Below are positions 36,031 through 45,600 of a DNA stretch of 64,000 nt, piece after piece. Made by a program: the position numbers and the translations under genes. The number at the start of each line of letters is the position of its first letter. Position 1 is the stretch's first letter. This DNA comes from an uncultured Clostridia bacterium (GTDB taxonomy: Bacteria > Bacillota > Clostridia > Christensenellales > Borkfalkiaceae): positions 1 through 64,000 of the forward strand of contig CAKQKQ010000002.1 in assembly GCA_934249265.1 (NCBI GenBank), in the 5' to 3' direction. The notes under the pieces are model-generated. The model had not been told where the DNA came from and did no database searches. It was given only the letters and a program-made list of their open reading frames with translations.

Positions 36031-36060
36031 AAGGCGGCAGAACATTTATTCTGCCGCCTT
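36031..36060 (+). terminator. Terminator after the RNase III-fold gene
   Basis: A 12-bp perfect stem AAGGCGGCAGAA / TTCTGCCGCCTT with loop CATTTA, followed by GAATTTTT. Confidence 0.9.
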
Positions 36061-36158
36061 GAATTTTTAATAAATTAAGTTGTTTTAATGATGATTTATT
36101 GGTTGTGAGCGTAAGTCAATATTGCAACCACAAGTCAATTTCGATAGAGCAAGTCAAC

Positions 36159-36268
36159 GCAAAATTAAACCCAAAATCACAAGCGTAAGCCAAAATCACG
36201 AGTGCAAACCGAATGTATAAATAAAATCAAGTATTGCAAAATTAAACCTAAAATCACGAGTGCAAATT
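36159..36268. repeat. Degenerate direct repeats between convergent genes
   Basis: GCAAAATTAAACCCAAAATC (36159 on) recurs as GCAAAATTAAACCTAAAATC (36236 on), each followed by a CACAAGCG/CACGAGTG-type motif that also occurs once between them. Non-coding. Confidence 0.5.
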
Positions 36269-36295
36269 AAAAAATCGCAACAAAAAGTCGAAATT

Positions 36296-37540
36296 TTACA
36301 ATTCTACGCCGAGACTTATTAAAGTTTTTCTTATTAAATCGGGAGAAAGTTGTTTTGAAGTTACTCCGTTTTTGATACACAAAGAGCAAGCAACGCCAAC
36401 CGCTTGACCCATAGCAAGGCAAATCGACATTACTCTATACGACGCATGCGCTCTGTGGTCGCCAGAAATGCATCTTCCCGCTACGAAAAGATTATCAAAG
36501 TTTTTCGGCGTAAAACAGCGGTAGGGGATATCGTAAGGAATAACCGTCGGCGGGCAACCTTCTTGTTCGGCTTGCCCCGCGCCGTCTGGGTTGTGAATAT
36601 CCAACGGGAAGTCGGCTTTGTGTACGATAGCGTCGTCAAAGGTTTTGCCCGACAAACAATCTTCCGCAGTCAAAACGTATTCACCGACAATTCTTCTCGA
36701 TTCCCTTATGCCGACAAATTCGGCGCACGTTTTCACGGAAATATTCTCAAATCCCGGGACGTAGTTTTTCAAGAACGAGTTTACGCAATCTATTTGCCTT
36801 CTAAGTTCTAATTCGGCTTTCGTTAGAGCCGATTCGTCTAAAACGTCAACCTTGTTGAGTTGGGTTGCGTTTACAATTCTTTCGCCCGTGTTTCCGTTAT
36901 TGTAAAGTCTTACAATGTTTATGCTCGGCGGTAAAATGCCGTCTTTGCACGCTTGTCTGCACATAGACAAATATTCTTTGCCGTTTGAAAGGGTGGTGTA
37001 GTGTTCTTCATGGCAACAAGTAAGCGTTTGGTTTTTGTCTATGCCTTCGATGACGTACAGCATACTTACGGGTTGAATTAAATGGTCGTTTTCGCGCCCG
37101 ATTTCATATTCGCAACCCGCCTTAAAGCATACATCTCCGTCGCCCGTGCAGTCGATGAAAAATTTAGCGTAAAAAGTGTAGTTTTCCTTTTTGCTGAACG
37201 CTTTTACGCTTTTCACTTTATTGTTTTCCATCTCGACTTCGGCTACCGTGGTGTGTAAAAAAACAGTCACGCCGTTTTTGTCTAATAAGTCGTAAATTAA
37301 AAATTTGGCGTTGTTGAAATCGTAAAATTCCCCGCCCAAAACGCTTTTTAATTCGTCTGAAAAAGTGCCTTTAGAAACGCTGCCCATTATAGGCCCGACG
37401 CAACCGCCCGTTAAATTTCCGCCGACGTAGCCCCATCTTTCAAGCAACGCGACTTTATAACCTTGCCTTGCAATTGCGATAGAAGCGGCAATGCCCGCAG
37501 GACCTGCCCCCGCAACTACGACATCGTAAGTAAAATTCAT
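36296..37540 (-). CDS. FAD-dependent oxidoreductase (FAD_oxidored family)
   Basis: 414 residues, preceded on its strand by CGGAGAGAC. The N-terminal dinucleotide-binding motif is 'DVVVAGAGPAGIAASIAIARQG' with 'LLERWGYVGG'; 'FIDCTGDGDV' (about 135-144) and 'LFVAGRCISGDHRAHASYRVMSICLAMGQAVGVA' (about 355-388) are typical of the FAD_oxidored (PF12831-type) family. These cytosolic flavoproteins act on unknown small substrates, often near carbohydrate genes. It has a consensus promoter and stands alone, divergent from the guanidine-riboswitch MATE unit. Confidence 0.85.
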   Translation of the reverse strand: MNFTYDVVVAGAGPAGIAASIAIARQGYKVALLERWGYVGGNLTGGCVGPIMGSVSKGTFSDELKSVLGGEFYDFNNAKFLIYDLLDKNGVTVFLHTTVAEVEMENNKVKSVKAFSKKENYTFYAKFFIDCTGDGDVCFKAGCEYEIGRENDHLIQPVSMLYVIEGIDKNQTLTCCHEEHYTTLSNGKEYLSMCRQACKDGILPPSINIVRLYNNGNTGERIVNATQLNKVDVLDESALTKAELELRRQIDCVNSFLKNYVPGFENISVKTCAEFVGIRESRRIVGEYVLTAEDCLSGKTFDDAIVHKADFPLDIHNPDGAGQAEQEGCPPTVIPYDIPYRCFTPKNFDNLFVAGRCISGDHRAHASYRVMSICLAMGQAVGVACSLCIKNGVTSKQLSPDLIRKTLISLGVEL

Positions 37541-37573
37541 ATGTCTCTCCGATTTATATTATATATTTCTATA

Positions 37574-37602
37574 ATTATAGGTGTAATTAGGTTTTTTGTC
37601 AA
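37574..37602 (-). promoter_or_regulatory. Consensus promoter of the FAD oxidoreductase gene
   Basis: On the minus strand: TTGACA (37602-37597), exactly 17 bases, TATAAT (37579-37574). All twelve bases match the sigma-70/SigA consensus. Confidence 0.88.
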
Positions 37603-37700
37603 TAGAAAAAGGGATTTTAAAACGTGTCGGTTAAGGAATTTTAATGCGCATTGTTTGCAAAATTTTATAGTAACGCCCGATGGCGGTTTTACGCTAAAAA

Positions 37701-37740
37701 GCCGTTTTTACTCAATACGTATTGCGCAAAAATGGCAAAA
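37701..37740 (+). repeat. Dispersed ATACGTAT palindrome, copy 11
   Basis: GCCGTTTTTACTCAATACGT then ATTGCGCAAAAATGGCAAAA, between two divergent promoters. Confidence 0.85.
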
Positions 37741-37846
37741 ATGGTGCAAATTGTGCAAATTGGTTGCGGTGAATAGATGCGTTTTTAATGTGTTTTCGCG
37801 TGGCTGTGTTGAAAATTTTTTATTGCAGATTTTTGCCGATAAATTG

Positions 37847-37875
37847 TTGACAATAGAAAAATAAAATGCTAAAAT
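37847..37875 (+). promoter_or_regulatory. Promoter of the guanidine-IV riboswitch/MATE unit
   Basis: TTGACA (37847-37852), 17 bases, TAAAAT (37870-37875). The start at about 37882 coincides with the beginning of the structured RNA. Confidence 0.85.
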
Positions 37876-37882
37876 GTGTATC

Positions 37883-37970
37883 GTTCATCGGAGGGTGAGT
37901 TGTTCAAGGAAACGACAGCCGGACAAGGTGCAGACTGAAACGTCTGTTCTTTGTTCGGCTTATTTTTTTT
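37883..37970 (+). promoter_or_regulatory. Guanidine-IV (mepA motif) riboswitch with terminator
   Basis: A conserved-looking start (ATCGGAGGGTGA) is followed by hairpin P1 (GTTGTT 37899-37904, AACGAC 37911-37916, loop CAAGGA) and then a terminator hairpin: GCCGGACAAGG (37918-37928) with CTTTGTTCGGC (37949-37959), inner stem CAGAC/GTCTG around TGAAAC, then TTATTTTTTTT. The P1 loop CAAGG can pair with CTTTG in the 3' arm of the terminator, so a folded aptamer would block termination, an ON switch. The two-hairpin layout and a MATE exporter downstream fit the mepA-motif guanidine-IV class known in Clostridia. Class assignment is from memory of the motif, not a covariance search. Confidence 0.75.
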
Positions 37971-38225
37971 ATCAAAGATTTAGATTTATCAAAGATTTAG
38001 ATTTATCAAAGATTTAGATTTATCAAAGATTTAGATTTATCAAAGATTTAGATTTATCGAAGATTTAGATTTATCAAAGATTTAGATTTATCGAAGATTT
38101 AGATTTATCGAAGATTTAGATTTATCGAAGATTTAGATTTGTCGAAGATTTAGAATTGTTGAGATATTAAATTTATCAAAAGTTTGAAATTATCGAGATT
38201 TTAAAGTTGTTGAAATATTAATTTG
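37971..38225. repeat. 17-bp tandem array, about ten exact or near-exact units plus decayed units
   Basis: The unit is ATC(A/G)AAGATTTAGATTT. Units 1-10 (37971-38140) are identical except for an A/G at position 4. Unit 11 (38141) and units 12-15 (38158-38225) decay progressively. It starts immediately after the T-tract of the riboswitch terminator and lies in the transcribed leader of the MATE gene. There are no spacers, so it is not CRISPR, and 17 is not a multiple of three, so it is not coding. Confidence 0.9.
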
Positions 38226-38314
38226 TCGAGATTAAATTTGTTGCGGATTAAAAAAAGTTATGCGACAAATTCATTTGAAAAATGCAAAATTGCAACCTTT
38301 ACGAGTAAGTTTTT

Positions 38315-38501
38315 AATTTCTTATATAACAAACCATAAGAAGTAAAGATTTTAACTAAAGTAAAAATCTTTCAAGTCCTTGCGGACTTACGCAAAAATAT
38401 AAATTTTTGCACTTCTAAATTTGAAAAAAATATTAGTTTTGCTTGAAAATATGCTTGTTATTTCTTGCGTGATTTCAGACAAAATTTCTTATATAACAAA
38501 C
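38315..38501 (+). repeat. 19-bp direct repeats flanking a three-hairpin element
   Basis: AATTTCTTATATAACAAAC occurs at 38315-38333 and exactly again at 38483-38501, the second copy just before the MATE ribosome binding site. Between them, AGAAGT (38338) and ACTTCT (38411) bracket three consecutive hairpins: AAAGATTTT/AAAATCTTT (38344-38371), AAGTCC-TTGC-GGACTT (38373-38388) and GCAAAAA/TTTTTGC (38391-38410). It is either a small mobile palindromic element or a structured leader. Confidence 0.65.
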
Positions 38502-38516
38502 AAGAGGAAAATTAAA

Positions 38517-39860
38517 ATGGACTTATTAAACGGAAAAATCAAAAAAATCTATTTTAAGTATTTGGCGGCGGCGTTCGGCAGTGCGATGATAAGCAGCATT
38601 TACGGCTTGGTGGACATGGCGGTCGTCGGGCAATATCAAGGACCGAACGGCACGGCTGCTCTTGCGGTCGTTGCGCCCGTGTGGAACATAATTTACAGTC
38701 TCGGGCTGTTTATGGGTGTGGGCGGCAGCGTGCTTTTCAGCATACTTCGAGGCAAAAACAGCGACTCAAAAAACGAGAGTAATCAATATTTTACCGTCGC
38801 GGTAATCGGTTCGGTCGTTTTGTCCGTATTGGCGTGGGTCGCGCTTTTGGTTTTTGAAAAGAGCATACTTACGTTTTTCGGCGCGTCTGACGAAGTGCTT
38901 TTAAATCTCGCGCGCAGATATTTAAAGCCGATTAAATTCGTGTTTCCCGTGTTTTTGTTCAACCAAATGCTTGCGGCGTTTTTGCGCAACGACAACGACC
39001 CCGCGCTTGCGACGATAGGCGTGTTGGCGGGAGGAATATTTAATATTTTCGGCGATATATTCTTTACTTTCGGTCTCGATATGGGGATATTTGGTGCGGG
39101 TTTGGCAACTGCAATCGGGTCGGTAATTTCGTTTTTGGTGCTTTTAAGTCACTTTATAAAGCGCAAAAACACCTTAAAACTTGTTAAAATCAGTGGCTTT
39201 GATGCAAAACTTAAAGAAATTTCGGCAACGGGATTTTCAACTTTTTTCGTTGACGTGGCAATGGGCATACTTACGGTTATTTTCAACAGACAAATAATGA
39301 AATATTTAAACGGAGACGCGTTGGCGGTGTACGGACCGATAATAAACATAAGCACGTTCGTGCAGTGCTGTGCTTACAGCGTGGGGCAAGCGGCTCAACC
39401 CGTTATCTCGACCAATTACGGAGCAAACAAACATGACAGAATAAAAGAAACGCTTAAATATTCGCTTTATACGGTTGCGGTGTTTTCGCTGTTTTGGACT
39501 GCGCTCAGTTGCATAACGCCAAACTTATATATTCGCGTTTTCATGAAACCTACTGCGGAAATATTGAATATCGCCCCGAAAATTATAAGGATATATTCGC
39601 TGTCGTTTTTACTGTTGCCGCTCAATATTTTTTCTACTTATTATTTTCAGTCTATCGTCAAACCAAAAGCGGCGTTTGTGGTGTCGGTTGCGCGCGGACT
39701 CGTAATAAGCGGCGCGTTGATAATGTTGTTGCCGTTGATAAAACCGAGCGCGATTTGGCTTGCAATGCCTATAACCGAACTAATAGTGGCGGCTTACGTA
39801 ATCGTCACAATGCTAAAGTACACAAAAAAATTGCAAGGCGAAAACGTAGCGGCGGTTTAA
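38517..39860 (+). CDS. MATE family efflux transporter (MepA-like)
   Basis: 447 residues from Met at 38517, with AGAGGA 9 bases upstream; an in-frame ATG or TTG further up would add a 32-residue leader encoded by repeat DNA and is unlikely. About twelve hydrophobic segments form the two MatE halves (about 15-215 and 235-440), including 'SIYGLVDMAVVGQYQG' and 'LAATIGVLAGGIFNIFGDIFF'-type helices. MATE proteins export cationic compounds driven by Na+ or H+ gradients. The guanidine-IV riboswitch upstream suggests the exported compound is guanidine or related, or that guanidine is the signal. A bidirectional terminator follows. Confidence 0.9.
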   Translation: MDLLNGKIKKIYFKYLAAAFGSAMISSIYGLVDMAVVGQYQGPNGTAALAVVAPVWNIIYSLGLFMGVGGSVLFSILRGKNSDSKNESNQYFTVAVIGSVVLSVLAWVALLVFEKSILTFFGASDEVLLNLARRYLKPIKFVFPVFLFNQMLAAFLRNDNDPALATIGVLAGGIFNIFGDIFFTFGLDMGIFGAGLATAIGSVISFLVLLSHFIKRKNTLKLVKISGFDAKLKEISATGFSTFFVDVAMGILTVIFNRQIMKYLNGDALAVYGPIINISTFVQCCAYSVGQAAQPVISTNYGANKHDRIKETLKYSLYTVAVFSLFWTALSCITPNLYIRVFMKPTAEILNIAPKIIRIYSLSFLLLPLNIFSTYYFQSIVKPKAAFVVSVARGLVISGALIMLLPLIKPSAIWLAMPITELIVAAYVIVTMLKYTKKLQGENVAAV

Positions 39861-39875
39861 CGCTAAAAAGTCAAG

Positions 39876-39909
39876 TTTACAGCACACGTATTGCGTAAAA
39901 ATGGCAAAA
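39876..39909 (+). repeat. Dispersed ATACGTAT palindrome, copy 12
   Basis: TTTACAGCACACGTATTGCG then TAAAAATGGCAAAA, 15 bases after the MATE stop. Confidence 0.8.
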
Positions 39910-39984
39910 TAATGACGAAAACGCAGTGGGTTTTACGGTAAAAGCATTAATAAATTTAAACTAAATATGAAAAAACGTAAAAAT

Positions 39985-40016
39985 AAAGCGACTCGAAAAA
40001 CCATTCGAGCCGCTTT
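39985..40016. terminator. Bidirectional terminator between MATE and GH13 genes
   Basis: AAAGCG-A-CTCGAA pairs with TTCGAG-C-CGCTTT with one mismatch; T-rich on both sides. Confidence 0.8.
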
Positions 40017-40046
40017 TAATATTTAATTGAAAAAGTGTAAGCAGAT

Positions 40047-41666
40047 TTATTTTATCTTGTACACCCTTATTTCATAGGGTTTAAACACGTTGTAAAAAGC
40101 CCCCGTTTCAAGGTCGGCGGTGCTGTTGTAATTGCGCAAAAGCACTTCGGCGGTTGTCTGTTTAATGCAGTCGGGAAGGGTGACAGTGTTCGTTTTTTCA
40201 AAATTGACGGCAACTATTATTTTGTCTTGACCGAGTTGTCTTTCATAGACAAAACAACCGCTATTTAAAGTTAAGTCCTTAAACGTTCCGTACTTTATCA
40301 CGTCGCTCGAGTTTCTCAATTTAAGCATTTTTTTATAAAACTCGAAAATCGACTTGTTTGATTTTTTGTCCTTTTCAAGGTTTATTTCGTCAGCCCTCGA
40401 CGGCATAGTCAGCCATGGTTTTCCGCTTGTAAAACCGTGGTTATTTTTATCTTCACTCCAAGCGAGCGGGCGGCGGGTATTGTCGCGACTGCCGTAATTT
40501 ATTTCGTCGATGAGTTGCTTTAAAGGCTTTTTATCGACGTTTTCTTTATAATAATTTAAAGTTTCCACGTCGTTAAAGAGGGAAATATCGTCGTAATAAG
40601 AGTTTGCCGAGCCAAATTCTTGCCCTTGATAAATGAAAGGAATACCTTTTAAAAGATAAAACATTCCGCAGTATGCCGTGGCGCACTCATAACGCAATTC
40701 TTTGTCGTTGCCGAGTCGCGAAATGTAAAAAGGTTGGTCGTGATTATCGGTAAACAAAATATAAAGTAAATCGTGTTCGGCGGTGAAGTTTTGCCATTTT
40801 ACAAGCGCGTTTTTAATGTCGTCGCCCGTGTACGGCGCGGGGGTGTACTTGTCCGAACGCCCAAGCCCTATATGCTCGAATTGGAAAACAGATTTCAATT
40901 CGTCGCGGTTTTTTCCGCAAATATCGCAAATACTTTTTACGTCGGACTGACATTCGCCCACGGTAAACACGTGTTTTACTTTTTCACGACCAAACAGTTG
41001 CTTAATATACTCGTGAAGGAGCGGTCCGTTAAGCATTTTGTTTTGCTTGAAATCTTTTGAAATAAAGTCGAGCACGTCGCATCTAAACCCGTCCACGCCG
41101 AGGTCAACCCAAAAATCGACCACGTTGCAACATTCTTGTCGCACTTTGGGGTTTTCCCAATTTAAGTCGGGTTGTTGAACGGCAAAAGAGTGCAAGTAAT
41201 ATTCGTTTGTCGCTTCGTTGTATTCCCACGCACTTCCGCCGAAACAAGCCGTCCAATTTGTGAGCGGTTTATCCGCCCAAATGTAATAATCGTGATAGGG
41301 GTTGTCTTTAGATAAACGCGCTTGTTTAAACCAAAAATGCTGTGACGAGGTGTGGTTTACAACCAAGTCCATAATAATTTTTATGCCGTTTGCGTGGAGT
41401 TCGGCAGCCAAACTTTTCCAATCGCTTAAAGTGCCGAATTCGTCCATTATGTCGCGGTAATCGGCAATGTCGTAACCGTTGTCGTAGTTGGGGCTTTTAT
41501 AACAAGGACATATCCACACAGCGTTTACGCCGAGTTCTTTAAGGTGCGGAATTTTTTGTTTAATTCCGTTTAAATCGCCGATTCCGTCGCCGTTTGAATC
41601 GAAAAAACTTCTGGGGTAAATTTGATATACTATAAGGTTTAAATAATCTTGATTTTGATTTGACAT
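40047..41666 (-). CDS. GH13 alpha-glucosidase (oligo-1,6-glucosidase type)
   Basis: 539 residues, no signal peptide, so cytosolic. The family regions are in order: 'YQIYPRSFFDSNGDGIGDLNGI' at the N-terminus, 'DLVVNHTSSQH' (region I), 'GVDGFRCDVLDF' (nucleophile Asp197), 'FTVGECQS' (acid/base Glu238) and 'FTDNHDQP' (Asp310). Spacing and length match the oligo-1,6-glucosidase/alpha-glucosidase subfamilies, which hydrolyse isomaltose, dextrin or sucrose-like linkages. It stands alone on the minus strand; CAGGTGTAAA precedes the ATG. Confidence 0.92.
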   Translation of the reverse strand: MSNQNQDYLNLIVYQIYPRSFFDSNGDGIGDLNGIKQKIPHLKELGVNAVWICPCYKSPNYDNGYDIADYRDIMDEFGTLSDWKSLAAELHANGIKIIMDLVVNHTSSQHFWFKQARLSKDNPYHDYYIWADKPLTNWTACFGGSAWEYNEATNEYYLHSFAVQQPDLNWENPKVRQECCNVVDFWVDLGVDGFRCDVLDFISKDFKQNKMLNGPLLHEYIKQLFGREKVKHVFTVGECQSDVKSICDICGKNRDELKSVFQFEHIGLGRSDKYTPAPYTGDDIKNALVKWQNFTAEHDLLYILFTDNHDQPFYISRLGNDKELRYECATAYCGMFYLLKGIPFIYQGQEFGSANSYYDDISLFNDVETLNYYKENVDKKPLKQLIDEINYGSRDNTRRPLAWSEDKNNHGFTSGKPWLTMPSRADEINLEKDKKSNKSIFEFYKKMLKLRNSSDVIKYGTFKDLTLNSGCFVYERQLGQDKIIVAVNFEKTNTVTLPDCIKQTTAEVLLRNYNSTADLETGAFYNVFKPYEIRVYKIK

Positions 41667-41771
41667 TTTACACCTGCCGTTAAATTATTTATTAAATGTG
41701 TTAAATTGTTTATTAAATATTTGTACCGCTTTTGCAAAGAAAAACTCGATAAAATTTTGCCTTGCTGTGCG

Positions 41772-41803
41772 TTTTATGCGCGACGTATTGCGTAAACAAC
41801 GCC
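41772..41803 (+). repeat. Dispersed ATACGTAT palindrome, copy 13
   Basis: TTTTATGCGCGACGTATTGC then GTAAACAACGCC. A diverged copy. Confidence 0.6.
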
Positions 41804-42120
41804 GAAAGAGACTTTAAAACCATAAATTATTGTAAATTAACTCGCACTTTTTTGCAAGCGAAACGTTAAAATTAAATACGTTTAAATTTAAAAGTTTAGC
41901 GTGGTTTAAATAAAAAGGGTTAAAAGCGTAGCGCGCGATAATTATACGCAATTTGTGGATAAAAGTTTGCGGACAAAACGAAATTTAATTAAATAGAAAT
42001 TTCGTCCGCTATTAAAAAGCGAAATTTTTTTGATTTTGCAAATTAAGCGCGACAAATATTTTTTATCAATTATATTCTAAAACGGGCAAAAAACATAGTT
42101 TAAAAAATATCTTTTTTTTT

Positions 42121-42172
42121 AGATATCTTATTTTTATGAGTGTAAAATCCGCATTTTAAACAGTAAGATATC
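42121..42172. promoter_or_regulatory. Nested palindrome upstream of the SLH glycosidase gene
   Basis: GATATCTTA (42122-42130) pairs with TAAGATATC (42164-42172), and TAAAAT (42143-42148) with ATTTTA (42153-42158). Two-level symmetry of this kind suits a regulator binding site or an RNA structure, but it lies about 500 bases from the promoter. Confidence 0.4.
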
Positions 42173-42633
42173 ATAAAAAACAACAAGTTGAAGATTTTGC
42201 GTAAAGACGTTGCACGATAAAATGTAATAAAACATTTGAATTGTTTACTTTAAATAATAAGGATAATGTGTTTTGTAAAGAGACTAAAAGCAAAAGAGCG
42301 AATTGAAAAGTAAAAAGGGTTTAAATTCAAACAAAATACTTTCAGAAAAAATACGTCGGCATTTTTAAATTTGTACTTAAACTCGCTTTATATAGTAAAA
42401 AAACACGTTAAAAACCGCTTAAATACGATTTTAAAGGCATAAAAGAGATAAAATCTAATAATTTTGCCTAAAACAAGCGGAATTTGACGGTCAACGGTAA
42501 AACGCCGAATAAAACCGCGGTTAAATTAAAAAATCGATATATCGGCGGGGTAAAATCGATAGGCAAAAAACTCAAAAAAATAAGATTTCAAAAAAAAGCG
42601 ATAAGTTTTAGACTATATTTGATAAGTATACGA

Positions 42634-42642
42634 TGTTATAAT
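42634..42642 (+). promoter_or_regulatory. Extended -10 promoter of the 42687 gene
   Basis: TGT then TATAAT (42637-42642). No good -35 stands at 17 bases, so it relies on the extended -10. The ribosome binding site is AAGGAG. Confidence 0.55.
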
Positions 42643-42686
42643 CGAAACTGAAAATACGCATAAGCAGGGAGAATAAGGAGAAAAAG

Positions 42687-45600
42687 ATGAATAAAAAATT
42701 TAAACATTGTTTATTAATCGTCCTCTCGATAATGTTTTTTTTAAGCGGCAGTATTTCCATTTCCGCATTGACTATTCGCGCGGAACGCGTCGCGCCCAAT
42801 AGAGAAGGCTCGAAAACCGTTTTATCCGTTTATGAAGACGGATTAAACAGCGGTATGCAACTCGTTTGGGGTGGTTCGACCACGAATTTGGAATACACGG
42901 ACGCAGCCGATAAAGACAACAAAACCAAAAATATGGCTGTCGATTGCACCACCACGGCAAATACGGAGTTTTATATTGATTTCGGCGGCGAATACGACAT
43001 TTTCACGGGTTCGGGCTTTACGGACGAAAATTTAGAAGATTTTTACAAGAAAAGCACGGTGGAGTTTTGGGTTAAACTCAACGACACCCCCGGCAGTTTC
43101 TTCAATATTTATTTATTCCAGTCTCGCGGAGCGCAATATGCGACCGCTCCCGCAAACCAACGTTATATAAGAAGTAACGTTCAGTTGAAAGCATACGTAG
43201 ACACGACTATCATCGGCGCATGGCAATACGTTCAAGTGCCGCTCACCGCGTTCTCTTCAAACGGCGAATACGTCAACGAAGAAAACGTTAAAGTAAAAGA
43301 CACTCCCGTCGATTTGTCCAAGGCTTGCGCAATAGGTTTTGCACACATGATGGCAGACGGAGACACAAAAGTCAACCCCACTATTCAGTACGACGATTTA
43401 AAAATCGTTTACGGAAATATGGAAGACACAAATCTCGGCGTAACGATTATACCCGCAAAAGATTATGAAGAGCGCAAAAAACAAGCCACGTTCACCACGA
43501 TCGATTTAAGGTCGCTTGCAACGTCGGGTTATTACGGCGGCGCGGGCATAGGTTGGACAAACCAAGGCAGCGACAACGAACTTACGGGTTTTGACCTTGT
43601 CGGTCAGCAAGAGTTTTTCGGCGTACCGTTCGACATGATAGTTCAAGAAGACAACAATAATAAATCGGTCATCGGTTTAAGAAGCAGTAAATCTTCTACG
43701 AGCAACCAATTTGTAGAAAGCGTGGTTATACCCGTTAATCTTAAAGTAGACGGTTTGTACATTATTCACAACGCCGCATGGGGCACGACGAAAAACATCG
43801 CGAAATACACTTGGTGTTATGAAGACGGCACTACCGAGGCGATCGACATAACCATAGACAAGCACATTTACGAATGGTGGGGCTTGGGCGAATCTGCCGT
43901 AAACCCCATAATTTGGAAGGGTCGCACGCCCGAAGCGGACACGTTCAACATGGGCATAAGCCTTAATATGTTTGCTTTCGTCAACCCCGAACCGACTAAA
44001 AAAGTAACCGAACTCAAGTGCGAAATCGCATCCGACGTAGCCGCATGTATGATAGTTGCCGTTACCGCAGCCGATTTCGGCGGAAAGGGTATGTTTATGG
44101 CAGAACGCGAAAATCCTTACACCCCCGACACCGACGACTGGTACGCGTACGAACTCGCCGACCTCGAGGCGATGATAGGCACGCCGCTTGACGTATCTTA
44201 TCTTCTCGACAAAAAGGACCACGGCAAAGTGCAAGCGCAAGGCGACGATTTCGTGTTTGAAGACGGAACGAAAGCCAACTTCTGGGGAGTAAACATAAAC
44301 GCTTATTCGCTTTTCCAAAAACACGAATACACCGACATTTTGGTCAATGCGGTTGCCGCGGGCGGATATAATTTGATAAGAATACTCGACTGGGATTCGT
44401 CTTTCTATTATCCCAACATATTCGGTTACAACGGAAACAGCAAAGACGTTGCCGAAGAACAGTTGGACCAATTCAATTATTTCTGGTACAAGTGTAAAGA
44501 AAAAGGAATTTATATAGATTTCGTAATGCTCGGCGGCAGATTTGCTTCTAAAGACGTAACCGACGACAAACTCACCGACAGCGAAGTTTCGGATATATCG
44601 CAAGGCTTTAAAATGGAAGTTTACATCGACGAGCGTTTGCAAGAGTCAACAAAGACCCTCGTTAAAGACGTGTTGGGCACGGTAAATCCTTATACCGGCA
44701 CAAAACTCGCCGAAGACCGCACGCTTGCGATACTCGAAGTGACAAACGAGTCAAACCTTATGACTATGTACGACGACAGCGCGTCGTATCAATTTAAGTC
44801 TGACAAATACAAAACGATGGCGCAAGAAAAATACGCCGAGTTTTTAAAGAAAAAATACAACCCCGACGGAACTTTATCCGATCAAGCGACCGAAGATAAA
44901 ATCAGAGCGGCTTGGAAGGAAAGCGGCAAAACGGGACTCAGCAGAGGCGAATATTTGGCAACTGCAACGATCCAAATTAACGGCGATTTCTTGACGGACA
45001 AATATGCCGCGCAACGTTGTGCCGACGGATTTGAATTTTTCTATACTTTAATGGAAAGTTTTTACGACGATATGTATGCTTGGGCTAAATCGTCAACAAG
45101 CGACGGAGGCCTCGGCGTAGGTTGCCCGATTGCGGGCGGAACTAACTTTGCGGGCGACGACCGTTCAGATTTGTTCCTCAACGCGCATTACGATTATATC
45201 GCGCGCCACACTTATCAGTCTCACCCCACGACGGGTACGGAATATCAAGTAGGCACGGCGGTTTCCGACGGCAGCAGCACGATAGGCAACGTAGGCGGCA
45301 ACACATTTGCAAACGCTTCGTTCAGAAAGGTTATGGGTCTTCCGTATATCGTTACAGAATCGCTTATTGCCGAGCCGAATATCCACAGCATGGAATTCAA
45401 CCTCATCGCATCGGCTATATATTCTTATCAAGGTTGGAGTCTCACGGCGTTCACTTATATGAATAAGGCGATAGATAAACGTGTAAACCAAATCACAAAC
45501 TCGTTTATCATTATGGACCACCCTGGTAGATTTTCGACTATTACTTCGGCATCGCTACTTTATCAAAGGGCTGAAATAGCAAAAGCGAAAGTGGGTTATT

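Larger units (their letters stand above)
41667..42686. other. 1-kb AT-rich divergent intergenic region
   Basis: There is no supportable gene on either strand. It contains repeat copy 13 (41772-41803), a nested palindrome (42121-42172) and the promoter of the large surface enzyme near its end. The rest is low-complexity A/T-rich DNA. Confidence 0.6.

Noticed and set aside
37971..38157. CRISPR array
   Set aside because: The 17-bp units follow each other directly with no spacers, and there are no cas genes.
38421..38516. N-terminal extension of the MATE protein by 32 residues
   Set aside because: Encoded by the hairpin/direct-repeat DNA; the ATG at 38517 has AGAGGA and gives the standard MATE start.
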